Below are positions 11,531 to 24,366 of a stretch of DNA of 64,000 nt, in pieces. A program made the translations under genes and the position numbers. The notes under the pieces are model-generated. The model made no database searches. It was given only the letters and a program-made list of their open reading frames with translations, and was not told where the DNA came from. Position 1 is the stretch's first letter, and the number at the start of each line of letters is the position of its first letter. This DNA comes from Cheiracanthium punctorium (Eukaryota > Arthropoda > Arachnida > Araneae > Cheiracanthiidae), in NCBI GenBank assembly GCA_038373885.1, contig JAWZYV010013193.1, forward strand, positions 54,628 through 118,627, given 5' to 3'.

Positions 11531-12672
11531 CTGGTCAAAATAGACTCCCGGTCGATCAAAATGGTTTATACGTGTGTTTATATGAACGTACATGCTAGCG
11601 TACAATGAGCTGCATCCCAAAAATTCTTAAAAGTAAATTTAGAGGTAGTCAAAATCAGTTTTTTCGTCGAAAACTGGCTACCGAAATTTTACGCAATTAC
11701 ATTTCCTTATACTCCGTACAAGGAAGTAAAAAGCAGTGGCTGACTTTAAACTGTCCCGTACGTGTAGGAAATCACAATACTAGGAGTAAGTGCCCACGTT
11801 GTCATGTTCGAACGGATTTATACAGAACCTAAGAAAGCCCATTAAATGAAAGTATACAAAGCACACGTGTATACCAATTTTACGAACCAATACAAACGTA
11901 AAAACTTAGGCATATTAAAATAAAGTAAATAGGGATTCACTTTGCAGATACACATATACAATTATACTAATGAGTTTTCACTTGAATCAAATGCAAGAAT
12001 CTATAGAACACACAATTACATATCCAAATACATTTTACACACATACTTATATGTAAAAACACAGGGACATACTTATGAAAATAAGGTAAATCCGGAAGCA
12101 CTCACAAATACAAACCTGCATTTACATTGTTTTCCCACGGCTAAATGCACTTATACTGATCCATTCTTACATAAATCAATGCATGCAAAGAAGCAGTCGA
12201 GTATTTTTGCATCAAACAAGGATCAACGATTCCTAGTTTGTTTATTGCTTATTTCGCCATGTTTTTCTAATATTGAGAGTAGAAAATATGTATATATATG
12301 CCTCATATTGACTTGCAATATATTTAGTTGATAGCATATGGGTGGCCTATCCGTTTTATTTTATTTCCCTTTTCTATTTTTAACTGAGTTCATTTTTCAG
12401 TGAATGAACTTAAGAATATTTTTTTCACCATGTTTGCATATATATGACTAAACAATAAATAATTATTTTTTGCAATATGTTACTGCTATTCTTACGCCAC
12501 CGGAGTTCCTACCTAACATAGTCTTCAGGATATTATTTAAAATAACCAAATTTTGTGATATTGAGGACTGCGGTTGATGATTTTTCAAATATAATTATTT
12601 AATTTTAAATATTTTTTTGAAATTTGTTGGAAACAATTTTAACAGTTCAAAGTTGTCCTTACTGATAGATTG
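11531..12672. other. AT-rich stretch without recognisable gene
   Basis: The longest open frame (11942-12331, 129 codons) is compositionally biased and has no motif. No repeat ends were identified. Confidence 0.45.
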
Positions 12673-13040
12673 TGTTGCAGAAAACCCTGCTTCTTTCCTG
12701 GGGCCGTCGTTCTAAAGTCCAGTACGAGTAGAAAATTCTAGTAAAAAGCCCACTTGTCAGGATGGAACACGAACTTTATTGCCTCTAGAAGTTCGTCGAA
12801 CAATGAGCTGTACAAAATTCACAGGCACTAACGGCCACTAGCGTACTTATAACAGTCCACTTAGTACACAGATGCTGTAATTCACACACAAAATAAAACA
12901 TTTCCACCAGCTAAAATCCAATGGAAATAACTTGAGGACAATCATAAACAGTTCCTCAGTGAAGAATTTTCACACAGCATTCGAAAAACGGTTTTAAAAA
13001 CAAGCGAAATACCGCTTCCATAAGCGTCAACACACGGCGC
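12673..13040 (-). repeat. LTR-like repeat, copy 1
   Basis: It begins TGTTGCAG and parallels 37280-37640 in the same orientation: CGTCGTTCTAAAGTCCAG, then TTCTAGTAAAAAG, CTTGTCAGG, TGGAACAC and CTTTATTGC appear in order. Read on the minus strand it contains GCAATAAAGTTC, a possible polyadenylation signal, which would fit an LTR R region. No gag or pol lies next to either copy, so both would be solo fragments. The far end was not determined. Confidence 0.45.
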
Positions 13041-13136
13041 TATGCTCTTGCAAAAGGGCATCTGCTTCGCACGCAAGCTATAGCAAGAGTGATTTTGTTC
13101 TGCAGTGTAAGAGGTTGACTGAAAAATGGGTTAGAC

Positions 13137-13601
13137 CATAGATTCCCAACGTGGGCGATAACGCCCCCCTGTGGACGTTTGAGGCTTTCAGGGGGGCGGT
13201 AAAAAACCCAGAGAAAATTAGGAGGCGTTGATATGGCACGGAGGGGCGTGGAAAGACTAACCAAATATATTCTAAAAAAGACTTAAAAATCAGTCTGATT
13301 ATTCATTTCTATCACGTGTGCGAAAATTCACATATTTCGATATGAGACTTCGCTGTTGAGAGAAAGAGATACCTCTCTAATATATTTCTCTAAAACTTTT
13401 AATCCTCTTTTTTAAATGAAGAAGAAATTCAGTAGAGTTTCAATTTCAACAATATTCTATCTATTAGTAATTTTTTTTATTTAATTCTTGTTTTCACCAT
13501 GCATTATGTACGCTCTTATTTCTCTGGAGTGGGAGGGGGGGCGGTATTTAAATATTCACTAGAAAAGGGGGCGCCAGTTCAAAAAAGGTTGGGAACCTAT
13601 G
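13137..13601. mobile_element. 465-bp hAT-type MITE with 8-bp TSD
   Basis: The ends are CATAGATTCCCAAC and GTTGGGAACCTATG, inverted with one mismatch. GGTTAGAC lies directly outside both (13129-13136 and 13602-13609), a perfect 8-bp target duplication as made by hAT elements. Runs of G and C just inside the ends (CGCCCCCC; GGGGGCGCC) extend the fold. No transposase is encoded. Confidence 0.88.
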
Positions 13602-15519
13602 GGTTAGACTGTTTCCCTTGCGTCATTTTTGCTATTGAAATATTAATTTACGGAGAAAGTGCTATGAGGTCTTTCTTGTGCTTTGTAAGTCTTGGTAATT
13701 GCTTCTTTCAAAAGTTAAACTTTTTTATAAACACCACAATGTAAACTGGTGGAATGCAAAAATGTGGTGCAGCTAATTAATTAACGTTGATTTCTGTACC
13801 TTTTGAAGAAAGTGAAATACGTTACTGCAGTGTAATCAATTAACTTTGATGATTATCAATCGATCCACATCTAGGTAAAATAGATGAACACACGAACGCC
13901 ATTTGCAGAAAATTTTCTGAGAATTTTCTGTGAGTTTCCAGAGAGCTTTGATACTCTTTTTTACAAATTTCCTTATTATTACACTTAAAAAAATCAAGCA
14001 ACAATATTGCTTTGCAGAAATTCGAACTTTGTATAGATGTGGCTTTATTATATGCGCTACACACCGCTTACTTAAAAGTTTGCTAGAAAAAATGAAAATA
14101 AAATAAATATAAATATATCTCTTGAACATTATGTTTGAAATGATCAATCAATATCAATATGAAATTTAACTTAAAAGTTGTAGTAAATGGACTCGTCAGG
14201 CAAATAAGGTTTTAACGACAGAAAATTTTAAAGAAATTCCATGAATTTGAAGACAGTTTTATATTTTACGTAGATCTTGTTTATCATCGTTGTATGGTAC
14301 ATCGTTTTTTCCCCTATATTGGCGGGGTTTTAAGTTTTTTATAAGCATTGCACGGCAAGCAAGTGGAATATTTTATTTCAGTTCAATTAAAGCAATAAAT
14401 TTAGACCTATAATTACTGATCGGTGTAAGTGATAACGCTAAGTGGAAACGAAGATGAATAATAATAATAATAATAACAATAACAATAACAATAATTATAA
14501 TAATAATGAAAACTGCAGGGAAAATTAGTGTTCAAATGACTGTTAAATAGGTATGATTTATATTTTAAATAATGATGTATAAGTATGATGTATTTTTTTT
14601 AAATTTACACAATTCACAATCCACACACACACAATCCACAATTTTTTAAACGGAAATTCACATTATGAATGATTCACATATGAATTTGGCTTTAGAATTT
14701 TCAATCAGCTTGAAAATATAAAATGGGAGTCTCCTCTCTAAAAGATCGATTTTGTGTAAATTTAAAATGTGAAAATGTATTAACCTTTTATTTGTTTGTC
14801 TGCAGTACCCGTCGTTGACGTGTTATTATGTAATGCAAATTTTCAAAAAGCCAGAATTTTTGTCAAAATTGTAGGAGTACAAAGAATGGAATTAGTGTAT
14901 TGGCAAGACTATAGACAGCAAAATTATAACTTCTGTGTATTGTGAAAAGATTACAGGTTAGAAAGTGATGAGTGAAATTGACAATAGATAATTTTTTAAA
15001 AGAATAATTAAAGTTTTATTCTAGTTGAATGAGCTTTTCAACTCAAGCGACCATTCCTAATCTGTAACTAAATTTTGTCTGATTCTCTGTAGATATTTTA
15101 ACATTATGCCATAAAAAAATTGACGCAATTTTCACAAAATCTGAAAAAAAACAAATAAACATTTTTTTTAAGTTTGAAAAAATTTTCAAAATTTTCAAGA
15201 AATTCCGACATTTGTTGCTGATCGTGTCTTGCGGATGTTGTCTTGCGGATCATATTGCTAAATTTCATTGTATTCTCTTAATCCATTTTTAAGGGATGCG
15301 AAAACAAAATACCAAAAACTATGAATTATTTAAAACAGTTTTGGCATCTAGAGTTTAAATTAAATTGCATCTAACACAATTCCAAATTTCATTCTATTTC
15401 TTTGAAATTTGTCAGGAATGGAACAAGCATGTACTCAGTTTCAGCAAAATATCAAAATCAATAAAAAAAAATTCAATGTACTTGACACATTTTTAAGTGA
15501 TCACCTGCGACGATACTAA
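13602..15519. other. AT-rich stretch with an AAT microsatellite
   Basis: No gene motifs. It contains the simple repeat annotated separately at 14456-14509 and several short A/T runs. Confidence 0.45.
14456..14509. repeat. (AAT)n/(AAC)n microsatellite
   Basis: An uninterrupted run of AAT units switches to AAC-containing units and back to AAT. Confidence 0.9.
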
Positions 15520-16165
15520 ATTTATTAAGTTCGCTTCAGTGGTTCATTGACGAATGTTTTCACATTTTGAATAAATTTTAGTAAAATCTCAAAATCTAAT
15601 CAAGTTTTTTTTTAATCGACACCTATAGATTAAGTTGAGTGACCACCTATTGTGCCACCAAATATCATTTCATTTGCTTTAGTGGCTAATGCATGATGTG
15701 CGTGAAAAACAAAAGTGTCGCGGATAGAAACTCAGAATGACAGACTAACTTCTTTTGACTTTCGTACTGAATTCCCAGGCGTTTGAAACGGATAGAAATG
15801 GCAAAAGTTTTGAATTCCAAGTAATGTACAGACAGACCAAGTAGTGTTGAGTGACCACCTGTCATGCAAGCAAATCATTTCATTCCCTTTAGTCTTTATT
15901 TCGAGATGCTGGAACAAACATATCCGTATTTTGAAAGGATTTTCTCAAAATCTCAAAATCTAATCAAAATACTAAAAAATTCGACGCTTATAGTTTAAGT
16001 CGACAAACCACCTATCGTGTCACCATATTTCATATCATTCGCGTTAATATCGTTATTAAGAGATGCTCGAAAAATATATACGCATTTTGAAAGAATCTTA
16101 GCTAAATCTCAAAATCAAATGAATATTTTTAAAAAATTCGACACCTGTAGATTAAGTTGAGTGAC
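15520..16165. repeat. Degenerate tandem repeat, ~150-207 bp units
   Basis: A phrase close to AAGTTGAGTGACCACCTATTGTG recurs near 15635, 15846, 15997 and 16153. Each is followed by ATATTTCATTTCATT-like sequence and a TTTTGAA.GA.TTTAG.TAAATCTCAAAATC stretch ending in AATTCGACACCT. At least four diverged units are present. Confidence 0.7.
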
Positions 16166-16564
16166 TTGCCTCAATAGTTTGTGTTGAATTCCTCAAACTT
16201 CTTTTTTTTTTTTTTTTTTTGCAATTTCTGTCAATCTTGAACCTCCCTCCTCCCCCAGTTGGCAGATGACAACTCATCTAGGCATTTCCCTAACACAAAG
16301 TGCTCTCAAACTTTAATTATTGTAGCTATTTCTTTTTTGAAACAATTAGATGAATAATTTTGGGGAATTTAAAAGTTTTTCAAGATTCTAGTAATCTCCA
16401 ACACTCTGCAGAGTTTAGCTATTAAACTAAAAAAAAAATAAGTAGTAAAATAACAACTACTTTACCAGTTCTACATATATTTCAGCATTCTGGCAGATTA
16501 CAGTAAATAGGCACTCTGCCATTACATTAGTCAATGTTAACATACTAAGTCTGTGCTTTTATTT
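16166..16564. other. No gene; 19-nt-class poly-T tract
   Basis: A long T homopolymer lies at about 16203-16220. Nothing else is recognisable. Confidence 0.5.
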
Positions 16565-16850
16565 TGAACAAGTACTGAAAGGTATGTACCTAAACTGAAC
16601 CTCATAGAATATGTATGGTTGTTGAAAGTTCACACTACTTTTTCGACACTGTAACATAGTTTTAATAATTTACCAAAACTACTGAAGTGTCTTTACTGCT
16701 AGTATTAATATTTCTTTAAAAATTCAGATGAACGCATTAGCAGTTCTCTGTGAATGGGAAACAAAAAAGCCACCACTTAAAATAAAACTTTCCAACAGTT
16801 ACTGTTTACATTAAGCCGCATTAAAGTATCAAGAAATGAGGTTATTAAAT
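16565..16850. repeat. Diverged direct repeat, copy 1
   Basis: It matches 19487-19790 in the same orientation. Shared landmarks in order are AAGTACTGAAAG, ACTGTAACATAGTTTTAATA, AAAATTC.GATGA.CGCA and TAGCAGTTCTC. There is no coding content. Confidence 0.7.
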
Positions 16851-18840
16851 ATCTCCGAATGCCTTCTAAGGTTAGCCGTCGATAGGCTGAAAATATGAAA
16901 ATTGTTTGATTGCAGTTTTTGTAACTTTTTTTATTGGAGAGAACGATCGTTTTATGTACAATTTGGAAAAGCCTTTGTTTTTCTGACTGTAACATTCCTG
17001 CAAATTAACAGTTTAACTGCAGCTGAATGTAATATTTTTAAAGGAAATGGAATTCAACAGAACACACCGTTTTCTGAAAATGAATATAGGTATTAATTCT
17101 TTATACACCGCATACTTGTATTCTTAGAGAACGAATAAGAACTGAAACCTGTGCAAGGGCGTTGCTGCAGGAGGTGGTTTGTTACACCGCTCCGCCCTCA
17201 AACCTCAAAGTAATTAGTTAAATGCATGAATTGGATGTACAAAGTGGATCCTGCATTTTTAAAATGTAATACTTGTCGAAGATAATAAAGCATTAAAAAT
17301 AAATAAATAAATAAGAAAGAAAGGAGGATTATATTATGCGGAACGCTAATAAGATAGTAAAATATATCTTTGCTAACTCACATGTAAATGGGATGTTCAA
17401 GAAATATCTCAATTTTGATGTAATTCATTTATAATTTTCCAGCTACTTCAGCAGTTCCGCAGTCACAATGTTTTGTTCCATGTAAAATAAATCGGAAACC
17501 TATTGAAGGAGGAGCGTATATCAGTGTGCCCTCCTCCGGCTACGCCCTCGGCAGTTTAAAAGATGGTTGATGTATAATAAAACTGTTTAAAGTTAAATAT
17601 TTCCATTTCGCTTATTTTAAAGAAAAATTCCCAAAAATAAAGCATTTTGAAAAGTTAATAGAGGTTTTCATTTTTAAAAAAGTTAGACTGAAGAGTGATT
17701 TGGAAAGATGTTATTATTTAAGTTTTTAAAAAAGATGGGTTTTCGCAAAACTATTTACATTTTAAAATTACTTATTTATTTATTTTTTGGCAAACACAAT
17801 TTTATTTAAAACTGCTTTTTTATGACGTATTTATGAATTGAGAGATAATCTATGAGGTAAGCAGGCCTAAGATGTATGTGACCATTGCTGGCTTATCGTG
17901 AATACGTTGCGAAAAGGGCACCCTCTCTCTCCTTTTTTGTAAAGGTTCTACTTCCCAACGAACAAGACATACATTTCACCTGTAACTTTTTAATTATTTA
18001 AAAAAAAAACTACTCTTTCCAGCATTTCTTTCCGTTAATGATGTGGTGTTGATGGTGTGTTTCAAACATAATCATGTCATTTCGATACATAAATATTTTT
18101 GAGCGGTTTTCTCGAGACTTAACGTGAGTACGCGCTAGGCAATTTTTTAAAACTCCTTAAAAGATCTTCCGCCCAAGACACCTTCTCCCAGGCATGTACC
18201 CCCTGTGTAGGCTTGACATTGCACAAAACTCTCAAAATTTAGTGAGCAGGGTAGGTTATAAAGAACCATCTAATTTTTTAGAACCTGGTGCAATTCCTTT
18301 ATTCTAATTTGTGTACCAAGACCAACATTCTTAAATTCTCTTGGGTTGTCTTTAACTGGGCATCGCCTACAACGAATATTCAGAGTGCAGCACTCGGCGA
18401 AGAACGCCAACGTGACGGACTTTCCTTTTCTGAGTTAGCGTTAACACAGTATAAGCTCTTTAAACCTGTTTCGACGGTTTAATCTGCATATGTATCAGTG
18501 AGTTCGAAATTTGTCTCACTGAAGAAAATGATAATATTATAGAATGAATAAGACTTTAAGTATTCCACTTCTCATGGAGACAAACGTCCGATAAAATATA
18601 ACGTGTTACGTTTTGAGAAATTGCAAATTGAAGAAAATATCCTAGATGAAGATAAACAAAAATACATTCCCCAGAATAAACAATTTCTCTCTTTGAGGGC
18701 GGGTGCTTGTATCACAGAGGCCGCCTAAAGCGTGCACAGTCGCACACGTGAGATTGAAAAAAGTTGAAAGGAGAATTTTGGTAAAGATTCCAATTTTCAT
18801 GATGTTTAAATCTAAATTAGCCATTCATTGTCAGAGGCGC
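16851..18840. other. AT-rich stretch without recognisable gene
   Basis: Short ORFs without motifs; a small (AAAT)n run near 17299. Two GC-richer patches, at about 17150-17210 and 17510-17560, share CGCCCTC and GGAGG phrases but are too short to assign. Confidence 0.45.
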
Positions 18841-19051
18841 CAAAAGAAATTCTTGGGCACACACATTTTGCTGTAAGATCGGCACTCCTTTGCTTATCAA
18901 GCATCCGTCTCCACTAAAGCCCAATTTATTGGCACAAGTAATATTGGGTTTTGATGGGAAGGTTAACGCCCATGCTCAAGCCGGGAATCGAACTTGGACC
19001 CAAGGTGTGGCAAAATGGCTCTTTAACCACTACACCACTTCGATGGCTCTA
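18841..19051 (-). mobile_element. tRNA-derived SINE-like element
   Basis: On the minus strand the start reads GAAGTGGTGTAGTGGTTAA (Pol III A-box-like) and 35-40 nt later GGTCCAAGTTCGATTCCC (B-box-like). This is a tRNA-like head with an unrelated body towards 18841. The head resembles the other SINEs near 40-50 kb in general plan. Target duplications were not identified, and the far end is approximate. Confidence 0.65.
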
Positions 19052-19486
19052 GATTAAATATAAGCCACGAGAAACCTCTGAATGACGGCTACTGCTTAAT
19101 TACTGTTAAACAGAAAAATAAGGTCTTCCCTGAAGTGCGATAATAATAATAATTAATAATAATAATGCAGATTGATTTTAGATAAAAAGATTCATCATAA
19201 ACCTTACAAGAACTTGAGTATAGAGTTATGCTTTTTCCGTAAGATTTTACGATGACAAAAGACAGAATTAAAGAAAAAAGTAAAATAATAAAGGAATCGA
19301 AAATATTCATATTTTTAAGCAATTTTAATTGTAAAAATGGTGAAATCTTTCTGTAATACGTAGTAAACGTCGAAGGAACGGCGGTATTTGCTATCAATGA
19401 ATCAATCTAAATACTTTAGTTTAATTCGTTTTACTAAGTTGGAGAAGTGTGCTTACCACTAAACTATTGACTATTAAAATAAAATA
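19052..19486. other. No gene; AAT-rich patch
   Basis: A short (AAT)n-type patch lies at about 19142-19165. Otherwise AT-rich sequence with no motifs. Confidence 0.5.
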
Positions 19487-19790
19487 AGCAAGTACTGAAA
19501 GATATATACGCGCGATGAATATAAGATATCTAAGGATGTTGCGAATTTTCACCACTTTTTCTCAACTGTAACATAGTTTTAATAATTTGCCCGAAATACC
19601 TAACTTCCTACACACACCTTATAGGATAACTTTTTAAAAAATTCGGATGAGCGCACTAGCAGTTCTCCGTGTAAGTAAACAGAAAAGGCCAACCCTAAAA
19701 ACAGAACTGTCCGACGGTCAGTGTTCTGTTCCTGTTAAAGGGAATTTGATCACATTAAAGTGAATGATTATCAGGGAAGTCGTATTAGTT
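19487..19790. repeat. Diverged direct repeat, copy 2
   Basis: Second copy of the 16565-16850 unit, about 2.9 kb downstream, same strand. It matches in ACTGTAACATAGTTTTAATA and GCAGTTCTCCGTG among other blocks. Confidence 0.7.
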
Positions 19791-20922
19791 TTTATGTGTG
19801 TACTAGCTGCGTACCCGTTCTTCGCACTGTAGGAAACGAAAATTTTTCTTACATGCGTAATTCCAGTGATGTGGAATCTAATTATTTGACTCTTGACTTA
19901 AAGTTTGCGTCATGAGTACTAACCTGGCATCATTTCAATATAATAACTCAAAAAACTACGTCAGAGTCATTCACGATCAAAAAAGTGAAAAGCTTAACGC
20001 TTTGCAGAGAACTATTATTGACTTACAAAATGCCTTATTTCTACATCATACTGTTTTTTAGGTTCAAGTTGTGGCATTACATACCTCAGACACTACAGGA
20101 AATGGACAACCGTTTATTTTAAGATAGCTGCACACCCGCTCTTCAAACGGGAAGAAGCGAATATTTTACTAAGATCATCTCTGCAGAATTTCATTTTTTA
20201 AAAAGTTCAAGTAATCTCCTCTGTTGAAACTACAGGAAATATTAACTCATATTAGAATTACCTATCGTTCAGTTGGTTGAAGACAACCGTTGAAAAGGAT
20301 AAACAGAACGCTTCTACGTATTTTAATACTATCTATCTTCGCTTACTCCCTTTTCAAGGCTAGATTAAAAGAAATAGCTTAGATTATCTGACACCAATGG
20401 GACCTTTTCATTCTATGGCGATTCTTTGAATTTACGCATTAGCATAAATAATAATTATTTCACCTAATGGTTGCCACTAAGTAAACTCTCCGTGTATATA
20501 TTTACTGCATGCATAGTTTTGTGAGATTTGCCTATTTAGCACCGCAAAACATTTCATCTCACCGTGGTGGAAAATATCCAAGCGGTGCCAATTTAAATAT
20601 CCGTATATCCAATATAGCGATATAAATCCTCCATGGAGGAACGTAATCCAACGCTAAAATGAAACTATATTCGCAACATGCTATGTTAGGAAGCATATAA
20701 GCCTGCGGAATAGTTAAGTGTCAAAAATAAAAAAGTAAATAGAAAATTAATGTATTGCGCTTTAAAACGAACTTTGTAGCTTTCAAAATGAAGAACATTT
20801 TCAGCTGCGTTAAAACATTTCAACTTTTAAACGAGCAACGGATTAAAATACCACTTATAGTAGTAATAATTGTGAATTTCTTAGCTTATTGCTAGAGTAA
20901 GTGTTAACCAAACCCTATTGCT
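19791..20922. other. No gene; two related ~60-bp stretches
   Basis: GCTGCGTACCCGTTCTTCGCA near 19808 resembles GCTGCACACCCGCTCTTC near 20126; both are followed by GAA..GA.AATTTT-like sequence. They could be terminal fragments of an arthropod repeat, but no family was assigned. Confidence 0.4.
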
Positions 20923-21198
20923 AGAGTAAGTTTTATTGCCACCTTGTGTTTAAAAAAAGAGCAGGAATAAATGCGTTAGAATTGTGGCGTAATTTTTACG
21001 TATCTTAAATCAATTGACGTCATAGTTCCTCACTTGCGAATTGAAAAGCCGGTGCCCCATCTAAAAACTCCAACGCCCATTTAAAACTCTCGTTTCAAGG
21101 AAAACCTTTTTTCTAATCCTTTCTGTGGCATCCCAACATAAATTCCCGTGCCATGTTTTATTAATGTAATGGCGTAAGCTCTCCGCGTTGATGCTATT
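20923..21198. repeat. Direct repeat, copy 1 (~275 bp)
   Basis: It matches 21490-21752: AAAAAAAGAGCAG, GTGGCGTAATTTTTACGTAT, CAATTGACGTCA, CCTTTCTGTGGCA and GGCGTAAGCTCT occur in order. The spacing is preserved and identity is high enough to be obvious by eye. Confidence 0.82.
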
Positions 21199-21489
21199 AA
21201 ATTCTAAACATAATGTTACATTAAAATTCGTAAAAAATCACGTAATTTGTATAACTTTTTCGTTTTTATTTTAAAAGAAGGCAAAATATCTGTTTTATCA
21301 TTTGCCAAAATATCAAAAAGCTATGTCTGATAGAATTCATGACGCGACAGTTTTAGCGTTACCTTACGAAAATTTTTGTCAAATGCAGTCTTTAAATAAA
21401 AAATTCCTAAACATCTGCAAATTATACTACATATTCAGAACAACTGTTTTTAAGAGAAAATTTTCCCTTCTATCTGATGAGATATTTCT

Positions 21490-21752
21490 ATAGTAAGTTT
21501 TAATCAAAATATCACCTCCTCGTGTTAAAAAAAGAGCAGTAATAAATGCATTAAAATTGTGGCGTAATTTTTACGTATCTTAAAGCAATTGACGTCACAG
21601 ATCCTCACTTGTGAATTTGAAATCCAGTGCCTCATTTAGAAACTCTATGAATAATTTTTTTAAAAAGATCTGTTTTTCCAATCCTTTCTGTGGCAACAAC
21701 CGATCATAAATTCTCGAGCCATGATTTATGGCGTAAGCTCTTCGCGTTGATG
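21490..21752. repeat. Direct repeat, copy 2
   Basis: Second copy of 20923-21198, separated from it by about 290 bp of unrelated sequence. The pair could be an LTR-like or local duplication. No TG...CA ends were confirmed. Confidence 0.82.
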
Positions 21753-23276
21753 GGTGAAAGAAAGATAAAGCCATACCTTTCAAAAGATCCCCTTCGTGTT
21801 CCCCAAGGGTATTCTACTTCTCACATCTGTTACCTTCCACCCCTATCTTTTAGTCATCCGCCCCAATACCCAGGGCCGTACAGAAAGGGCTGATGAGAAA
21901 TGTAAAAAGAAAATATAAATTTCAAGCAATTTTGTTTTGTTTCTTTGTTCTGAAAATGACAGATATGAGAAGGACTATACAGTTGAACTTATTTTTTAAA
22001 AATGCAAGTAAATATATACATACTCATACCAACAGCGATATAGTATAAATAGTAACATTCCGTAATATATATGTGATTTTCTGCAATCCTTGTTCCCTCA
22101 AATAGTCAGAGTAGGGACGACTGGCAAAGGGCTCACTTGGTGCAGCAGGTCATAATATTTACCATATCAATCTGCTTCTACATCGATCGTCCTTTAATTT
22201 TTGCTTATCACTTTTAAAATTTATAAAACAAAATGGAAATACAAAGTTTTTTGTGAATTTTAAATGTGAGAACTAAAAAATAGTAACATTACAGCCCTTG
22301 TAACACTTTCTAATTGACGCCACTGACATTTTGACACATGAGCTAGTTACTAAAACAACGTACAAATTGTGACCCACTTCTCAAAAAGGTTTGCCTTTAT
22401 TGCACGAACTGGCGCCTTTGAAGCTGGAGGGATTCGGATCATGATTGCTAGAAGAAATGAACCGAAAATCTGTGTAATATGAGACAAGCGATTCTTTTGA
22501 ACTATCCGTCTCTCGCATCAGTTCCATATCTAACTACATAAACACACGGGTCATATCTTGATGATATATAGCATATAACCTCCATGAATAAGCGAAACTA
22601 TCTAACATGTAACTTAAAAAATATTTTTCAAATCGGACTGGTAGTTCTTTTTTGATTAAGGCAAAGTTACAAGAGGGCTACGTTCCTACAGGACCTTATC
22701 TTGTACATGTTGTATGCCTTTATATTTTCTTTTTGAATAAAACCCAGTCAAGACATTCTCCTGAAAGTTTCAGAAGAATTATTTTCATTTACGAAATTTT
22801 CTTGCTTGAGAGTATTTAAAGGTAGTTAGTTGAACGAAACGCTTCAGGAACAGTGGTAATCTAAGGACAGTAAACAGAAGAGAAAAAGAAGACAAATTTG
22901 TAGAACACTTAATTCAAATTTATTTGCTCAAATATATAAATTAGGCACAGTAAGCTAATTATGAGCTTTCATTTGGTAAAAATTTAAAACACTGAAAGTT
23001 ATAATAATTTTGAATAAGAAGGCCACTCCAGCAACGCCTTTTCATGATGCTATGTGACTCTCCCCACAGCGCTTCCTCTCCAACACTCCAATGATGGATT
23101 GCTCGTGCTGACTTTTGTGGTCTCTTCCCTAGAAATATTGAAAAACATTTCAAACGTACAACTTGCAGTTTGAATACACGTACGTGTACAAAAAGGTATT
23201 TTTTACACCGGCTTATTTTCGAAAATATAAATACTATTTTTACAGCCTTTGAAGTAGCTTGCTTCATAGTTTGAAA
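21753..23276. other. AT-rich stretch without recognisable gene
   Basis: The longest open frame (23306-22959, minus, 115 codons) has no family motif. Part of it overlaps the duplicated segment that starts at 23277. Confidence 0.45.
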
Positions 23277-23337
23277 GATTTTAAAAAGGCTTCCACGTAC
23301 GAGCAAACACTATGGCAACCTTCGCAGGACTCGGTCC
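23277..23337. repeat. 61-bp near-perfect direct duplication, copy 1
   Basis: It is identical to 23552-23614 except for a 2-bp insertion in the second copy (AACACTATGG versus AACACTCTATGG). It begins GATTTTAAAAAGGCTTCC and ends GGACTCGGTCC. Confidence 0.92.
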
Positions 23338-23551
23338 GCTACTTAGCAGGGCCATATGCGCGTAAAGGAATTTTCAAAACTAGTTTAACCTGCGCATAAA
23401 ATCTGCATGCTATTTACCATTAATTATGAATGTTGACTGCACATGACGCTGACTGTTTCCTGTTGATTCACGCGATTTAGCTAGCACTCGCAGAAAAATT
23501 CCGAAGTTATAGTTTTGCTTCTATTGCGGTTGTCAATTTAGAGATAGAGAA

Positions 23552-23614
23552 GATTTTAAAAAGGCTTCCACGTACGAGCAAACACTCTATGGCAACCTTC
23601 GCAGGACTCGGTCC
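23552..23614. repeat. 63-bp direct duplication, copy 2
   Basis: Near-identical to 23277-23337 and 275 bp downstream of it. The lack of point differences suggests a recent event, unlike most repeats here. Confidence 0.92.
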
Positions 23615-24366
23615 TGCGAGGTTTGATTAAAGAATAGAATTTCCCATCCCAGCTCCGCGATTTTCTAATGAGTTTTCATCATAACTCGTCACTGGCTTTC
23701 TCTCCTTAAACAGGCCAAATACGTTAACACCTTTCCGTCAGACTGAAGCCAAAGTGACCTAAGGTCCGTGTCCTCCGTAGTTTTGTGCATTCGAATAACC
23801 TCCTTTAGTAGTGGAACCGTGAAGAGTTTAAGCATTTAGCTCCAAGGAGACCAACTTTTAACGTAGCGTAAGTTCAAAATACCGAGGTCGGATGAATTTT
23901 TTTTTTAAACGTGGCTTTTTATTTACTTCGTAAACTGACTAGGCCTTCCTAATCTAGTAATTTTGTGGTCAACAGGTCCGCGATCCCATACATCTTCCCA
24001 CCCAGCTTTTTCAGGCGATAGGCCTTGCAACTCCTAGCTCCGAGTCACTGCCGTCGATCAGTTTCGGGAAACCGCCGTCGCAATGCAGGGACATATGTTC
24101 ACGGGTCACCCTTTTAGACACGCAGCGGCCCACTGTGAACGTCCCAGCACGCTAAGGTCAATCACCAAGTCAAGGACCTTGGGCTGTGGACATCGGAGTC
24201 AGCTCAGAGAGAACACTACCAGGACCGAAGAGACCGTCAACACCGAGGGAGCGGGTGACCCTGGAGTTGGGCCGCTGCGCTTTCACACCCTCGGATCAGA
24301 CAAGTCAACCAGTACCCTCATGACCTTCGAGCTACTGTCGAGTTTCGGCCATTCTGTAAAAGCTAC
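23615..24366. other. GC-richer patch, unassigned
   Basis: From about 23960 to 24340 the GC content is clearly above the surroundings. A 100-codon open frame (24083-24385, plus) runs through it with no recognised domain. It could be part of a retroelement untranslated region or a host exon; nothing decides. Confidence 0.35.

Noticed and set aside
11942..12331. 129-codon plus-strand ORF as a gene
   Set aside because: Biased composition and no recognisable domain; consistent with chance in AT-rich DNA.
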